A DNA stretch of 17,971 nt. Source: Bermanella sp034112325. GTDB lineage: Bacteria; Pseudomonadota; Gammaproteobacteria; Pseudomonadales; Oceanobacteraceae. Made by a program: the position numbers and the translations under genes. The stretch lies in the NCBI GenBank assembly GCA_034112325.1, contig JAWUVO010000093.1:1-17971 (forward strand). The letters run 5' to 3'. Every line of letters starts with the position of its first letter. The first letter of the stretch is position 1. Shown here piece after piece: positions 1-7,312 of this stretch. The notes beneath the pieces are model-generated. The model had not been told where the DNA came from, did no database searches, and saw only the letters and a program-made list of their open reading frames with translations.

Positions 1-241
1 AAGGTTTAGTTTTAAGTTTGTTGTTTTAGTTAAGTATTTAGCGCGAGGCTTTTGACCTTGTTTAAAAACGTTGCAATGGATGCTTGCTCGGCTTTAGCGC
101 ATTTGTTTATTGTTAAATTAAATTCTTAACCAGTTATAGCAATGCTAATGCCAACTTCTTAAAAGCCAGTATTTATGGGCATTAGAGGCGATTAACGTAC
201 TTATCATACAAACTTAAGCAGCACCATTTTGTAGCGCTCAT

Positions 242-284
242 CCGCTTTGCGCCCATATTAAGTGCGATGAAAGCGGTGTTTTTT
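242..284 (+). terminator. Possible rho-independent terminator, plus strand
   Basis: The arms CCGCTTT (242-248) and AAAGCGG (270-276) are perfect complements. The 21-base interval contains a weaker inner pairing (GCGC with GTGC). The outer stem is followed at once by TGTTTTTT (277-284), which supplies the U-tract. The orientation fits a gene entering from beyond the left edge. The long loop makes it less certain than a compact terminator. Confidence 0.4.
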
Positions 285-428
285 AATAAAAGCACCAATT
301 TGAAACAAGTCAAAAAAAAAGAAAAGACAACAGACTTAGACCGTTCAGGTCAAAATGGCATGAAATGAGAGGAATCATTGAAGTAACGGTAATTAAACCG
401 CCAGTAATTGTTTTTTATTAAGGTACTT

Positions 429-497
429 AGGGCTATTTCGCCCTTCAATAAAGCACCTTCAAATTGAAGGTTATTAAACGCACACCGCCTGAGCGGT
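429..497 (-). terminator. Cluster of three small hairpins after hupE, possible operon end
   Basis: Three perfect inverted repeats lie within 70 bases downstream of the hupE stop: ACCGC/GCGGT with a CTGA loop (484-497), ACCTTCAA/TTGAAGGT around a single central A (455-471), and AGGGC/GCCCT (429-444). None is followed on the minus strand by a clean U-tract, so intrinsic termination is not certain. They could instead protect the 3' end of the long urease messenger. Confidence 0.3.
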
Positions 498-516
498 TAC
501 TAGGCCTTTAAACCAG

Positions 517-1101
517 CTAGGCTTTAGTTAGATAGGCTTTAACTAGATGTTGGCTCATTACAGCAAACAACCGAGTACTTATAATAGTTAAGGTAATAGC
601 TATTAAACACGCAGCAGCAAAACCCAAGGCAAACATGGCAGCGCTTGAGCTTGCAGGAATTTCTAAGCCATGGGCCATTCCATGTATCGAAGCAAAGGCT
701 GTTAGTACCCATGCAGAGATAACATTGAATGAATTACTAGCTTGTAATAGCTTACCAGCCACTACCAGCAAAGCGGCTACTGCAAGCGACAACGTTATTA
801 GCATTTCAATTGAACCCGCCGAAACCATATGAATGCCAGCATGAGCGGTAAAAAAACCAATCAGCATAAGTGATACAAAGCCAATAGGAATTAAATAGCG
901 GTGCTTGCCGTTTAACCTAGAGGCTAAGATACCCACTGCAACTAAAGACAGTAAGTGATCTAAACCTAATAATGGATGTAAAAATCCAGCGGCCATACTA
1001 TTACTTATGGTGGACACTGACATAACAATATTGTCATGGCCACTGTGGGCAAGACCTAAAACAGGCGTTAACACAGCTAACAAACCAATAAAATATTTCA
1101 T
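517..1101 (-). CDS. hupE: HupE/UreJ family protein, probable nickel permease
   Basis: This is a 194-residue polytopic membrane protein of the HupE/UreJ family, thought to bring nickel into the cytoplasm for urease or hydrogenase maturation. It starts with a hydrophobic leader-like segment ending near ALAHS, followed by the family hallmark HPLLGLDHLL around residues 42-51. Further conserved histidines occur in FTAHAGIH and SIHGMAHG, and there are about six hydrophobic segments. The ATG is preceded by GGGAG at good spacing. It is the last gene of the urease operon, 38 bp after ureG. No hydrogenase genes are in view, so supplying nickel to urease is the likely role. That role is inferred from the family and context; the sequence alone cannot prove the metal. 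Confidence 0.85.
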   Translation of the reverse strand: MKYFIGLLAVLTPVLGLAHSGHDNIVMSVSTISNSMAAGFLHPLLGLDHLLSLVAVGILASRLNGKHRYLIPIGFVSLMLIGFFTAHAGIHMVSAGSIEMLITLSLAVAALLVVAGKLLQASNSFNVISAWVLTAFASIHGMAHGLEIPASSSAAMFALGFAAACLIAITLTIISTRLFAVMSQHLVKAYLTKA

Positions 1102-1139
1102 TTAAATACTCCCATGATCGTCTATCCGATCGATTAATT

Positions 1140-1838
1140 TTATAAAGATCGTGACGAATGAATTTCGGCTGTATCAGAAACTTTATGTGCCGGAACCATT
1201 TTCTTTAAAGCTGGCTGAATGCTGTCACGTTTTTCTAACATGCCAAATTCAATAATAAAATTAATGATTTCAGCTATGCCCTTGGTGCTTTCAACATTGG
1301 CTAACACAAACGGACGATCACCACGCATTTTACGAGTATCACGATCCATTATTTCTAGCGAGGCGCCCACATGCTCAGCAATATCGACTTTATTAATAAT
1401 TAATAAATCAGATTTAGTAATACCAGGCCCTCCTTTACGAGGAATTTTATCACCCGCACATACGTCAATAACGTATAACGTTAAGTCTGATAATTCTGGG
1501 CTGAATGTGGCTGATAAATTATCTCCGCCACTTTCTACCATCACCATTTCTAAACCTTGATGACGGTCTTGTAGTTCTTTTACCGCCGCCAAATTCATCG
1601 ACGCGTCTTCACGAATAGCTGTGTGTGGACAACCGCCGGTTTCCACACCTAAAATCCGGTCTTCTGCTAAGGCTTCATTACGGACTAAAAATTGCGCATC
1701 TTCTTTGGTATAAATGTCGTTGGTTACCACTGCAATATTGTAATGGTCGCGCATGGTACGGCATACTTTTTCTAGTAGTGCGGTTTTACCTGATCCTACT
1801 GGGCCGCCAACGCCGACTCTTAAAACTTGTGCTGTCAT
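1140..1838 (-). CDS. ureG: Urease accessory GTPase UreG
   Basis: UreG is the SIMIBI-class GTPase that delivers nickel to apo-urease in complex with UreD and UreF. The P-loop GGPVGSGKT lies at residues 11-19, and the conserved metal-site motif GGCPHTAIREDAS follows. Further hallmarks are ESGGDNLSATFSPEL and the guanine-recognition region LLIINKVDIA. Two in-frame ATGs are possible (1850 and 1838). The inner one is preferred because GGGAAG sits just upstream and because the protein then begins MTAQVLRVG, matching the usual UreG start. Length is then 232 residues plus stop, close to the family norm. A REP-like palindrome fills most of the gap to ureF directly before the start region. Confidence 0.95.
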   Translation of the reverse strand: MTAQVLRVGVGGPVGSGKTALLEKVCRTMRDHYNIAVVTNDIYTKEDAQFLVRNEALAEDRILGVETGGCPHTAIREDASMNLAAVKELQDRHQGLEMVMVESGGDNLSATFSPELSDLTLYVIDVCAGDKIPRKGGPGITKSDLLIINKVDIAEHVGASLEIMDRDTRKMRGDRPFVLANVESTKGIAEIINFIIEFGMLEKRDSIQPALKKMVPAHKVSDTAEIHSSRSL

Positions 1839-1850
1839 GTTACTTCCCAT

Positions 1851-1872
1851 TCGCCCACGGGTGGGCTCCTAC
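1851..1872 (-). repeat. REP-like palindrome at the ureF/ureG junction
   Basis: Read on the minus strand, this begins GTAGGAG and continues into a GCCCAC/GTGGGC inverted repeat ending in GA. It has the same layout as the two elements between ureC and ureE, with a different stem sequence. A 5' GTAG tetranucleotide followed by an imperfect palindrome is the signature of REP elements mobilised by REP-associated tyrosine transposases. It occupies most of the short ureF-ureG spacer and ends just before the ureG start region. Confidence 0.65.
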
Positions 1873-1880
1873 ATTAATTT

Positions 1881-2603
1881 TTATGATCTAAATAATCGTG
1901 AATACTGTTGTTCGTGTAATGCCGATGCCATAGCCGTGCCCACAAGGCTGGTGCCAATGTCATGGTCTTTAATTAATAATGCTTGTTCACATACCTTTGC
2001 CATTTCAGGTATTAAACTTTGTAATGTTTTTTGTGCGTCTGTTTGTCCCATAGGCATGGCCTTACTAGCACATGTAATTTGGTTTTCAGCCCAGCTCCAT
2101 ACAAACCCTAAAAGGGCGTTCTCAATATTTATATTGGTGAGTACCGCTGCTAATGCACTCATGGTCACTACCGTGGGAGTTTTGCATAAATCTAACTGTG
2201 TTTGTCTTTTAGGGTCTTGCCCTAAATGCCATTGCACATAAGCGCTGCCCACTTGAGTATCTTCTAAATATAATTCTTTGGTTTCACGAAAAGCTAACAA
2301 AGTATCGTTCCAATATTGAATGCTGTCAGCATCTAGCTTTTGCCAAGCTTTAAATATTCTTATGTAAACGGGTAAATCTAACTGGCCCAAGCCAAATTTC
2401 AAATTGTCAGAAATCCAGTGATAAACATCTTCTCTGTTTTTGCACCAGCCAATGTCGAGTGCATATTCAAGACCTTGTGAGTACGCAAACGCACCCACTG
2501 GTAATGCAGGGCTGGACAAATGCAATAATGATAACAAGCTAATAGACGAAGCTTGCTGTTCATTTGCCGGTAGCTCTGCCGATAAATTAATGACTGTGGC
2601 CAT
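1881..2603 (-). CDS. ureF: Urease accessory protein UreF
   Basis: UreF is the all-helical chaperone that bridges UreD and UreG in the urease activation complex and gates nickel transfer. The diagnostic segment is SSPALPVGAFAYSQGLEYAL near residues 30-50, a close match to the UreF core. Later landmarks are the ETKELYLED segment and a C-terminal part with LVGTAMAS. The open frame extends upstream to 2696, but those extra 31 codons lie almost wholly inside the ureE coding region and resemble nothing in UreF. I therefore place the start at the ATG at 2601-2603, giving 240 residues and a short overlap with the ureE end, typical of translational coupling. The Shine-Dalgarno for this start is weak. 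Confidence 0.9.
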   Translation of the reverse strand: MATVINLSAELPANEQQASSISLLSLLHLSSPALPVGAFAYSQGLEYALDIGWCKNREDVYHWISDNLKFGLGQLDLPVYIRIFKAWQKLDADSIQYWNDTLLAFRETKELYLEDTQVGSAYVQWHLGQDPKRQTQLDLCKTPTVVTMSALAAVLTNINIENALLGFVWSWAENQITCASKAMPMGQTDAQKTLQSLIPEMAKVCEQALLIKDHDIGTSLVGTAMASALHEQQYSRLFRS

Positions 2604-3081
2604 GAGCCGAATCTTCATCACTTTCGCCATGATGATGGTGTCCACCGGTTCCTGGTGCGTAAGCGCCATTCTCTGGTTCAAACGGCGCAAGCTCATGTTC
2701 TACGTGAATGCCCAAACCATGCAGCATATCTTCTAGTACATAATCTTTTTGGAAACGTAAAAAACCTTCGCCAATTTGCAGTGGCACATGGCGATTACCT
2801 AAATGGTAACAACCGCGAGCAAACAAGGTAGCGTCTTTAACATAAGCGGTAGCAACCGACTCGTTTAATGCTAATACGGTTAAATACTCACCTTGCTCTG
2901 TGGACAGCACTGTGCCGTGACGCAGCACCTGACCTCGTACAATTTGAATACCAGCATCGTTGCCATTGTCTGTTACCAGTTTTAGTCGTCCACGCTTACG
3001 ATCATCAAAATTTAAACTGATGGTTTCGCTGTTAGCTTCTGGCGCTAAGTCCGTTTCTAAAATTTTTGTAAATATTTTCAT
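2587..3081 (-). CDS. ureE: Urease accessory metallochaperone UreE
   Basis: UreE is a dimeric nickel-binding chaperone that hands nickel to UreG. The protein is 164 residues, with an N-terminal beta domain and the central metal-site region GCYHLGNRHVPLQ. The LEDMLHGLGIHVEHE segment follows. The C-terminus is histidine-rich (GGHHHHGESDEDSAHGHSH), a common nickel-buffering tail in this family. The stop overlaps the start of ureF by about 17 bases. Unusually, the bases directly before the ATG are A/T only and contain no recognisable Shine-Dalgarno; a pair of inverted REP-like elements ends about 20 bases upstream. The N-terminus MKIFTKILETDL looks natural for UreE, so I keep this start. Confidence 0.93.
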   Translation of the reverse strand: MKIFTKILETDLAPEANSETISLNFDDRKRGRLKLVTDNGNDAGIQIVRGQVLRHGTVLSTEQGEYLTVLALNESVATAYVKDATLFARGCYHLGNRHVPLQIGEGFLRFQKDYVLEDMLHGLGIHVEHELAPFEPENGAYAPGTGGHHHHGESDEDSAHGHSH

Positions 3082-3102
3082 TTTTTATATAACATTAAAC
3101 CT

Positions 3103-3127
3103 GTAGGAGTCGCACACCGTGCGCGAC
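3103..3127 (+). repeat. REP-like element, left half of an inverted pair
   Basis: It begins GTAGGAGTCGCAC and closes with GTGCGCGAC, forming an imperfect hairpin with a short ACC loop and a two-base bulge. It differs from its inverted partner at 3188-3212 at only two of 25 positions. The GTAG head is typical of REP elements tied to REP-associated tyrosine transposases. Confidence 0.75.
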
Positions 3128-3187
3128 CCATAAATTTAAATTAATACTCTCACCATCTGTTGTTTGAAATCTATTTAATTCTTTGGT

Positions 3188-3212
3188 TTCGCGCACGGGG
3201 TGCGACTCCTAC
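3188..3212 (-). repeat. REP-like element, right half of an inverted pair
   Basis: Read on the minus strand it begins GTAGGAGTCGCAC and ends GTGCGCGAA. It lies two bases beyond the ureC stop codon. Together with the element at 3103-3127 it makes a 110-bp REPIN-like unit with a 60-bp AT-rich interior. In RNA the two arms can also pair with each other over about 24 bases with a single mismatch. Confidence 0.75.
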
Positions 3213-3214
3213 AA

Positions 3215-4918
3215 TTAGAATAAATAATAACGCTGTGCCATTGGCAATACTTCTGCTGGTTCGCAGGTAAGCTCTACGCCATCGGCCTTTACCACATACG
3301 TTTGTGGATCAACTTCTAACTTAGGCTGATAGTCATTTAACTTCATATCTGACTTAGTAAGTTTGCGAGTATTTTTCACCGCGCTCAGTTGTTTTTTCAA
3401 ACCTAGGTGCTTAAGCGTGCCTTTATCCAAAGAACTCTGTGATACAAAACTGATACTGGTTTCGTGAACCGCTTTGCCCATAGCGCCAAACATCATTCGG
3501 TAATGTACTGGCTGAGGTGTAGGAATAGATGCGTTTGGGTCACCCATAGGTGCACCTGCAATCATACCGCCCTTTATAATCAATGAAGGCTTAGTGCCAA
3601 AAAACATCGGTTTCCATAACACTAAATCGGCTAACTTGCCTACTTCAATAGATCCCACTTCATGTGAGACCCCCATAGTAATAGCTGGGTTAATCGCATA
3701 CTTAGCGATATAGCGTTTGCAACGGAAGTTATCATGGCCTTCAGTATCTTCTGGCAATGGGCCCCGTTGAACTTTCATTTTATGAGCTGTTTGCCAGGTA
3801 CGAGTAATCACCTCCCCGACTCGGCCCATGGCTTGGGAGTCGGACGAGATCATACTGAAGCAACCTAGGTCATGAAGAATATCTTCTGCCGCAATAGTTT
3901 CGCGACGAATTCGCGAATCGGCAAAGGCCACATCTTCTGGAATATTTGGGTCTAAATGATGACACACCATTAACATATCCAAATGCTCGTCCACCGTGTT
4001 TACGGTATAGGGACGTGTTGGATTAGTTGACGACGGCAGAACATTTGGCTCGCCTGCTGCTTTAATAATATCGGGAGCATGACCACCTCCGGCACCTTCA
4101 GTGTGATAGGTGTGAATGGTACGGCCTTTAAACGCAGCTAATGTGTCTTCTACAAAACCCGATTCATTTAATGTATCGGTGTGAATAGCCACTTGCACGT
4201 CTTGCTCGTCAGCCACGGTTAAACAGCAATCGATGGAAGCGGGAGTTGTGCCCCAGTCTTCGTGAAGCTTTAAACCCATCGCACCGGCTTCAACCTGCTC
4301 AATTAGCGGACCGGGTAAACTGGCGTTGCCCTTGCCTAAGAACCCAATATTCATCGGTAAGTCTTCAACGGCTTGAAGCATTTTACCAATGTGCCAGGGG
4401 CCTGGTGTGCAGGTTGTTGCATTGGTACCTGTTGCTGGACCTGTGCCTCCACCTAACATGGTGGTGACGCCACTCATTAATGCTTCTTCAATTTGCTGCG
4501 GGCAAATAAAGTGAATGTGCGCATCAACACCGCCGGGGGTTAAAATTTGACCTTCGCCTGCGATTACTTCAGTGCCAGGACCAACTTCAATGGTCACACC
4601 TTCTTGAGTGTCAGGGTTACCCGCTTTACCAATAGCCGCGATGCGGCCACCTTTAATGGCAACATCGGCTTTGACAATACCCCAGTAATCTAAAATTAAT
4701 GCGTTAGTAATAACGGTGTCTGCCACATCTTTGCTTAATGCCTGACTTTGACCCATACCATCGCGAATGACTTTACCGCCGCCAAATTTAACTTCGTCGC
4801 CGTAAACCGTATAATCTTTTTCAGGTGATATGAATAACTCGGTGTCGCCTAAGCGAACCTTATCGCCGACGGTCAAGCCATACATGTCTACGTAGGCTTT
4901 TCTTGAAATTTTAACCAT
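3215..4918 (-). CDS. ureC: Urease alpha (catalytic) subunit UreC
   Basis: UreC is the catalytic subunit of nickel urease, which hydrolyses urea to ammonia and carbamate in the cytoplasm. The protein is 567 residues, and its numbering coincides with Klebsiella urease. The bis-nickel ligands are His134, His136, the carbamylated Lys217 in MGLKLHEDWG, His246, His272 and Asp360. The substrate residue His219 and the mobile-flap pair Cys319-His320 are also present, so activity is expected. The start has GGGAA just upstream, and the C-terminus LPMAQRYYLF is the family's usual end. It lies 17 bp after ureB in the classical ureABC order. A REP-like pair follows directly and separates it from the accessory genes. 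Confidence 0.98.
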   Translation of the reverse strand: MVKISRKAYVDMYGLTVGDKVRLGDTELFISPEKDYTVYGDEVKFGGGKVIRDGMGQSQALSKDVADTVITNALILDYWGIVKADVAIKGGRIAAIGKAGNPDTQEGVTIEVGPGTEVIAGEGQILTPGGVDAHIHFICPQQIEEALMSGVTTMLGGGTGPATGTNATTCTPGPWHIGKMLQAVEDLPMNIGFLGKGNASLPGPLIEQVEAGAMGLKLHEDWGTTPASIDCCLTVADEQDVQVAIHTDTLNESGFVEDTLAAFKGRTIHTYHTEGAGGGHAPDIIKAAGEPNVLPSSTNPTRPYTVNTVDEHLDMLMVCHHLDPNIPEDVAFADSRIRRETIAAEDILHDLGCFSMISSDSQAMGRVGEVITRTWQTAHKMKVQRGPLPEDTEGHDNFRCKRYIAKYAINPAITMGVSHEVGSIEVGKLADLVLWKPMFFGTKPSLIIKGGMIAGAPMGDPNASIPTPQPVHYRMMFGAMGKAVHETSISFVSQSSLDKGTLKHLGLKKQLSAVKNTRKLTKSDMKLNDYQPKLEVDPQTYVVKADGVELTCEPAEVLPMAQRYYLF

Positions 4919-4935
4919 AGTATTTCCCTTAGGCT

Positions 4936-5241
4936 TTAAAGTTTGCCCTGAATTTCACCGCGAAAACCGTAAATTTCTTTACGTCCTGCATATTCAACTA
5001 ATTCTACCGTACGTGTTTGGCCCGGCTCAAAGCGCACCGCTGTTCCAGCTGCAATGTTTAAGCGGAAACCTCTGGTGGATTCTTTATTAAATGTGAGTGA
5101 TGGATTCACTTCATAAAAATGATAATGACTGCCCACTTGAATTGGTCGATCACCAATATTAGCCACTTCAATACTTAAGGTTTTACGACCCACATTAATT
5201 TCAATGTCGCCGTCTGCATAAATAATTTCGCCTGGAATCAT
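4936..5241 (-). CDS. ureB: Urease beta subunit UreB
   Basis: UreB is the small structural subunit that packs on UreC in the (UreABC)3 enzyme and helps recruit UreD. The 101-residue protein starts MIPGEI and carries the signature GDRPIQVGSHYHFYEVN. The later RFEPGQTRTVELVEYAGRKEIYGFRG segment is also typical. The length matches separate-subunit bacterial ureases, in contrast to fused forms such as Helicobacter UreA. The start is supported by GGAGAG a few bases upstream. It lies 46 bp after ureA. Confidence 0.97.
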   Translation of the reverse strand: MIPGEIIYADGDIEINVGRKTLSIEVANIGDRPIQVGSHYHFYEVNPSLTFNKESTRGFRLNIAAGTAVRFEPGQTRTVELVEYAGRKEIYGFRGEIQGKL

Positions 5242-5287
5242 GAGCTCTCCACTGTATTCGTATGTGAATTAATTAGATCATTCACGG

Positions 5288-5590
5288 TTAAGCGATGGGA
5301 TTGTGAACCGTTACTAACTTGGTTCCATCTGGGAAGGTCGCTTCAACCTGCACATCGTGAATCATTTCGGGAATACCTACCATTACCTGATCGCGGCTAA
5401 TAACTTGACGACCAGCGTTCATTAAGTGGGCTACTGTTTCACCGTCTCGAGCGCCCTCCATTATAAATGCACTGATCAATGCAATGCATTCTGGGTAATT
5501 AAGCTTCACACCGCGGTCTAAACGCTTTTGGGCTAATTCTGAGGCCACAAATAACAGCAGCTTGTCTTTTTCTCTTGGCGAAAGTTCCAT
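5288..5590 (-). CDS. ureA: Urease gamma subunit UreA
   Basis: UreA is the gamma structural subunit of urease. The 100-residue protein begins MELSPREKDKLLLFVASELA and contains the family landmarks LNYPECIALI, EGARDGETVA and VMVGIPEMIHDVQVEATFPDGTKLVTVHNPI. It has one of the strongest ribosome binding sites in the operon (AAGGAGG about six bases before ATG), which fits high production of the structural subunits. It follows ureD by 64 bp and precedes ureB and ureC. Confidence 0.97.
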   Translation of the reverse strand: MELSPREKDKLLLFVASELAQKRLDRGVKLNYPECIALISAFIMEGARDGETVAHLMNAGRQVISRDQVMVGIPEMIHDVQVEATFPDGTKLVTVHNPIA

Positions 5591-5654
5591 GGAGCCCTCC
5601 TTATACTAAATCGTTTAACTGGATCGTTAATCTGTTTGAAATGTATCTGATAAC

Positions 5655-6533
5655 TTATGTACGCCAAATTCTCGGAGCACATGCTTGTTTGTTAATCACT
5701 TTGGGCCGTAACAATGCCCAAAGACTTTCAAATGTATCCCGCGCTCGCTCAGCTTTATCGCCTAAGATTCGTGCGATAAAAACACCAGGCTTTTGAGTAA
5801 TAGCTACCGTCGAAGGCGCAATTAAAGTATTTGTTGTTTGCTGCCACTCAGCCAGTTGTTCTGCACATTGGGGATTTACAATATCACTATTAATAATAAA
5901 GGTACCAAATACAATTTTATTTTGAAAGCCTGCCTTACCGGTCTGTAACTTTGATGGAGCTACTAACGACAGACGATCTATAAATAACGGTTTACCACCC
6001 TGATAAACCGTAAGCGATTGCTGTAAACCACCTTGAGTAAATAGATCGTCACTTTCTATTCTTCCTAGACAGGTTATTTCCCAACCAATATAAACGCCAC
6101 TACCTTCTATATTTACTTGAGTTATCAGTTCAGCGTCAGCATTATTAAAGATGATATTTTCTTGTGGAAGGTATTCAACAATGGCGTTATCGGCCACTTT
6201 GATATCTACATGCTGCCCCTGCTTTATACCACTTATGTTGCGATATATTTTTCCCGCAGACGGCGTGGTCATTAAAATATGCGCTCCGTTGCCAGCATTT
6301 AATTCAATAGATAACTTGTCGCCACCAACCAATCCACCAGGAGGATGCAATAAATATAAATGCAGACAATCTAAACCTTCAGGATAAAAGGGACGCTGTA
6401 CTCTTAATGGTCCAAAATGCTGTGTACGACCCATACGCGTATGATTATTTACGCATACAAACTCGCCTGCAAATTTTGCCTTCCAGCGCTTCGCATCAAA
6501 ATCTTTTTTTGGCTGTAGGGCTAAACTATTCAT
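5655..6533 (-). CDS. ureD: Urease accessory protein UreD
   Basis: UreD (UreH in some species) binds apo-urease and, with UreF and UreG, provides the tunnel for nickel delivery. The 292-residue protein shows the characteristic GPLRVQRPFYPEG, HPPGGLVGGD and TTPSAGKIYR segments in its N-terminal third. It then has EYLPQENIIF and a final APRIWRT, the usual UreD ending. The assigned ATG has no clear Shine-Dalgarno, but the N-terminal sequence aligns well with the family and no better start exists nearby. It is the first urease gene after the transporter genes, as is common in proteobacteria. A 79-bp, very AT-rich gap with palindromes separates it from urtE. Confidence 0.95.
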   Translation of the reverse strand: MNSLALQPKKDFDAKRWKAKFAGEFVCVNNHTRMGRTQHFGPLRVQRPFYPEGLDCLHLYLLHPPGGLVGGDKLSIELNAGNGAHILMTTPSAGKIYRNISGIKQGQHVDIKVADNAIVEYLPQENIIFNNADAELITQVNIEGSGVYIGWEITCLGRIESDDLFTQGGLQQSLTVYQGGKPLFIDRLSLVAPSKLQTGKAGFQNKIVFGTFIINSDIVNPQCAEQLAEWQQTTNTLIAPSTVAITQKPGVFIARILGDKAERARDTFESLWALLRPKVINKQACAPRIWRT

Positions 6534-6612
6534 CTATAATTTAATATCTATCATTTAATATTTATAATATAAATACCGCGAAGGTTAGTTTATTTTAAAA
6601 TAAATTCAATTG
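6534..6612. other. AT-rich palindromic spacer between urtE and ureD
   Basis: This 79-bp gap is almost pure A/T and contains a perfect 16-bp palindrome TTTATTTTAAAATAAA (6589-6604). It also contains a TATTTAT/ATAAATA inverted repeat with a three-base loop (6559-6575). It separates the transport half of the locus from the enzyme half. Several TATAAT-like hexamers occur by composition alone, and no well-spaced -35 partner was found. A secondary promoter is possible but unproven. Confidence 0.4.
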
Positions 6613-7311
6613 TTATATGGCTAATAAACGCTGAACATCATCAGAGGTCTTAAGTTTTTCTTGATTCCCTTTTGACACCACTCGTCCTCGCTCTAATATA
6701 ATGTAGTCATCGGCTAAAGCAGTTGCAAAGTCTAAATATTGCTCTACTAATACAATCGCCATATTGCCACGCTCGCGCAGTAATTCAATAACACGTTGTA
6801 TGTCTTTAATTATTGATGGCTGAATACCTTCAGTGGGCTCATCTAAAATTAACATTTTTGGGCGCAATAATAATGCACGACCAATAGCTAACTGTTGTTG
6901 CTGACCTCCCGATAAATCACCTCCTCGACGTGCTAACATTTGCTTTAATACAGGGAAAAGTTCAAATACTTCTTCATCTATGAAACGGTCTTTCTTTTTC
7001 AAACTTGAAAAAGCTGTTTTTAGATTTTCTTCGACGGTCAATTGAGAAAAAATGTCTCGGCCCTGCGGCACATAGGCAATACCATTTTTAGCTCGATCGT
7101 AAGAAGCTTGTTTGATAATTGACTGGCCGTTCCAAAGTATATCCCCTGCTTTAGGCGACATGTGACCAGACAAAGCTTTCATTAATGTGGTTTTACCCAC
7201 ACCGTTACGACCAAGAACACAAGTCACCTTACCAATTTCCGCTTTCATAGAAACATCGTAAAGTGCTTGGCTTGCTCCATAAGAGACATCTAAATTGTTT
7301 ACTTCTAACAT
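6613..7311 (-). CDS. urtE: Urea ABC transporter ATP-binding protein UrtE
   Basis: UrtE is one of the two cytoplasmic ATPases of the high-affinity urea importer (branched-chain amino-acid type ABC family, related to LivF). Walker A GRNGVGKT is at residues 34-41, and GIAYVPQGRDIFSQLTVEENL contains the Q-loop. The signature is LSGGQQQQLAIGRALL and Walker B is LILDEPTEGIQPSI, the TEGIQ variant being typical of UrtE. The frame can be extended upstream to a TTG at 7335 inside urtD. The ATG at 7309-7311 is preferred because it lies one base after the urtD stop, is preceded by GGGGCG, and gives the family-typical N-terminus MLEVNNLDVSYG and a 232-residue protein. Confidence 0.95.
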   Translation of the reverse strand: MLEVNNLDVSYGASQALYDVSMKAEIGKVTCVLGRNGVGKTTLMKALSGHMSPKAGDILWNGQSIIKQASYDRAKNGIAYVPQGRDIFSQLTVEENLKTAFSSLKKKDRFIDEEVFELFPVLKQMLARRGGDLSGGQQQQLAIGRALLLRPKMLILDEPTEGIQPSIIKDIQRVIELLRERGNMAIVLVEQYLDFATALADDYIILERGRVVSKGNQEKLKTSDDVQRLLAI

Positions 7312-7312
7312 G

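Larger units (their letters stand above)
1..516. other. Intergenic region downstream of hupE; no gene seen
   Basis: No convincing coding region or RNA gene is visible in this AT-rich stretch. Two plus-strand frames stop within the first 35 bases and the third at about position 54. One minus-strand frame is open over roughly the first 95 bases, but it has no ATG and no ribosome binding site. The segment holds a candidate plus-strand terminator near 242-284 and three short palindromes at 429-497 that may end the urease transcript. The opposed terminator-like structures suggest that an unseen plus-strand gene ends just left of the window and converges on hupE. Confidence 0.6.

Noticed and set aside
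1..95. Minus-strand frame open to the left edge
   Set aside because: It has no ATG and no ribosome binding site, and about 30 codons are too few to judge.
1753..2241. 162-codon plus-strand open frame
   Set aside because: It lies antisense to ureG and ureF, its protein resembles no family, and both strands' context is explained by the urease genes.
2604..2696. Extended N-terminus for UreF (271 residues)
   Set aside because: The extra codons overlap the ureE 3' end and do not look like UreF; the ATG at 2603 gives the normal length.
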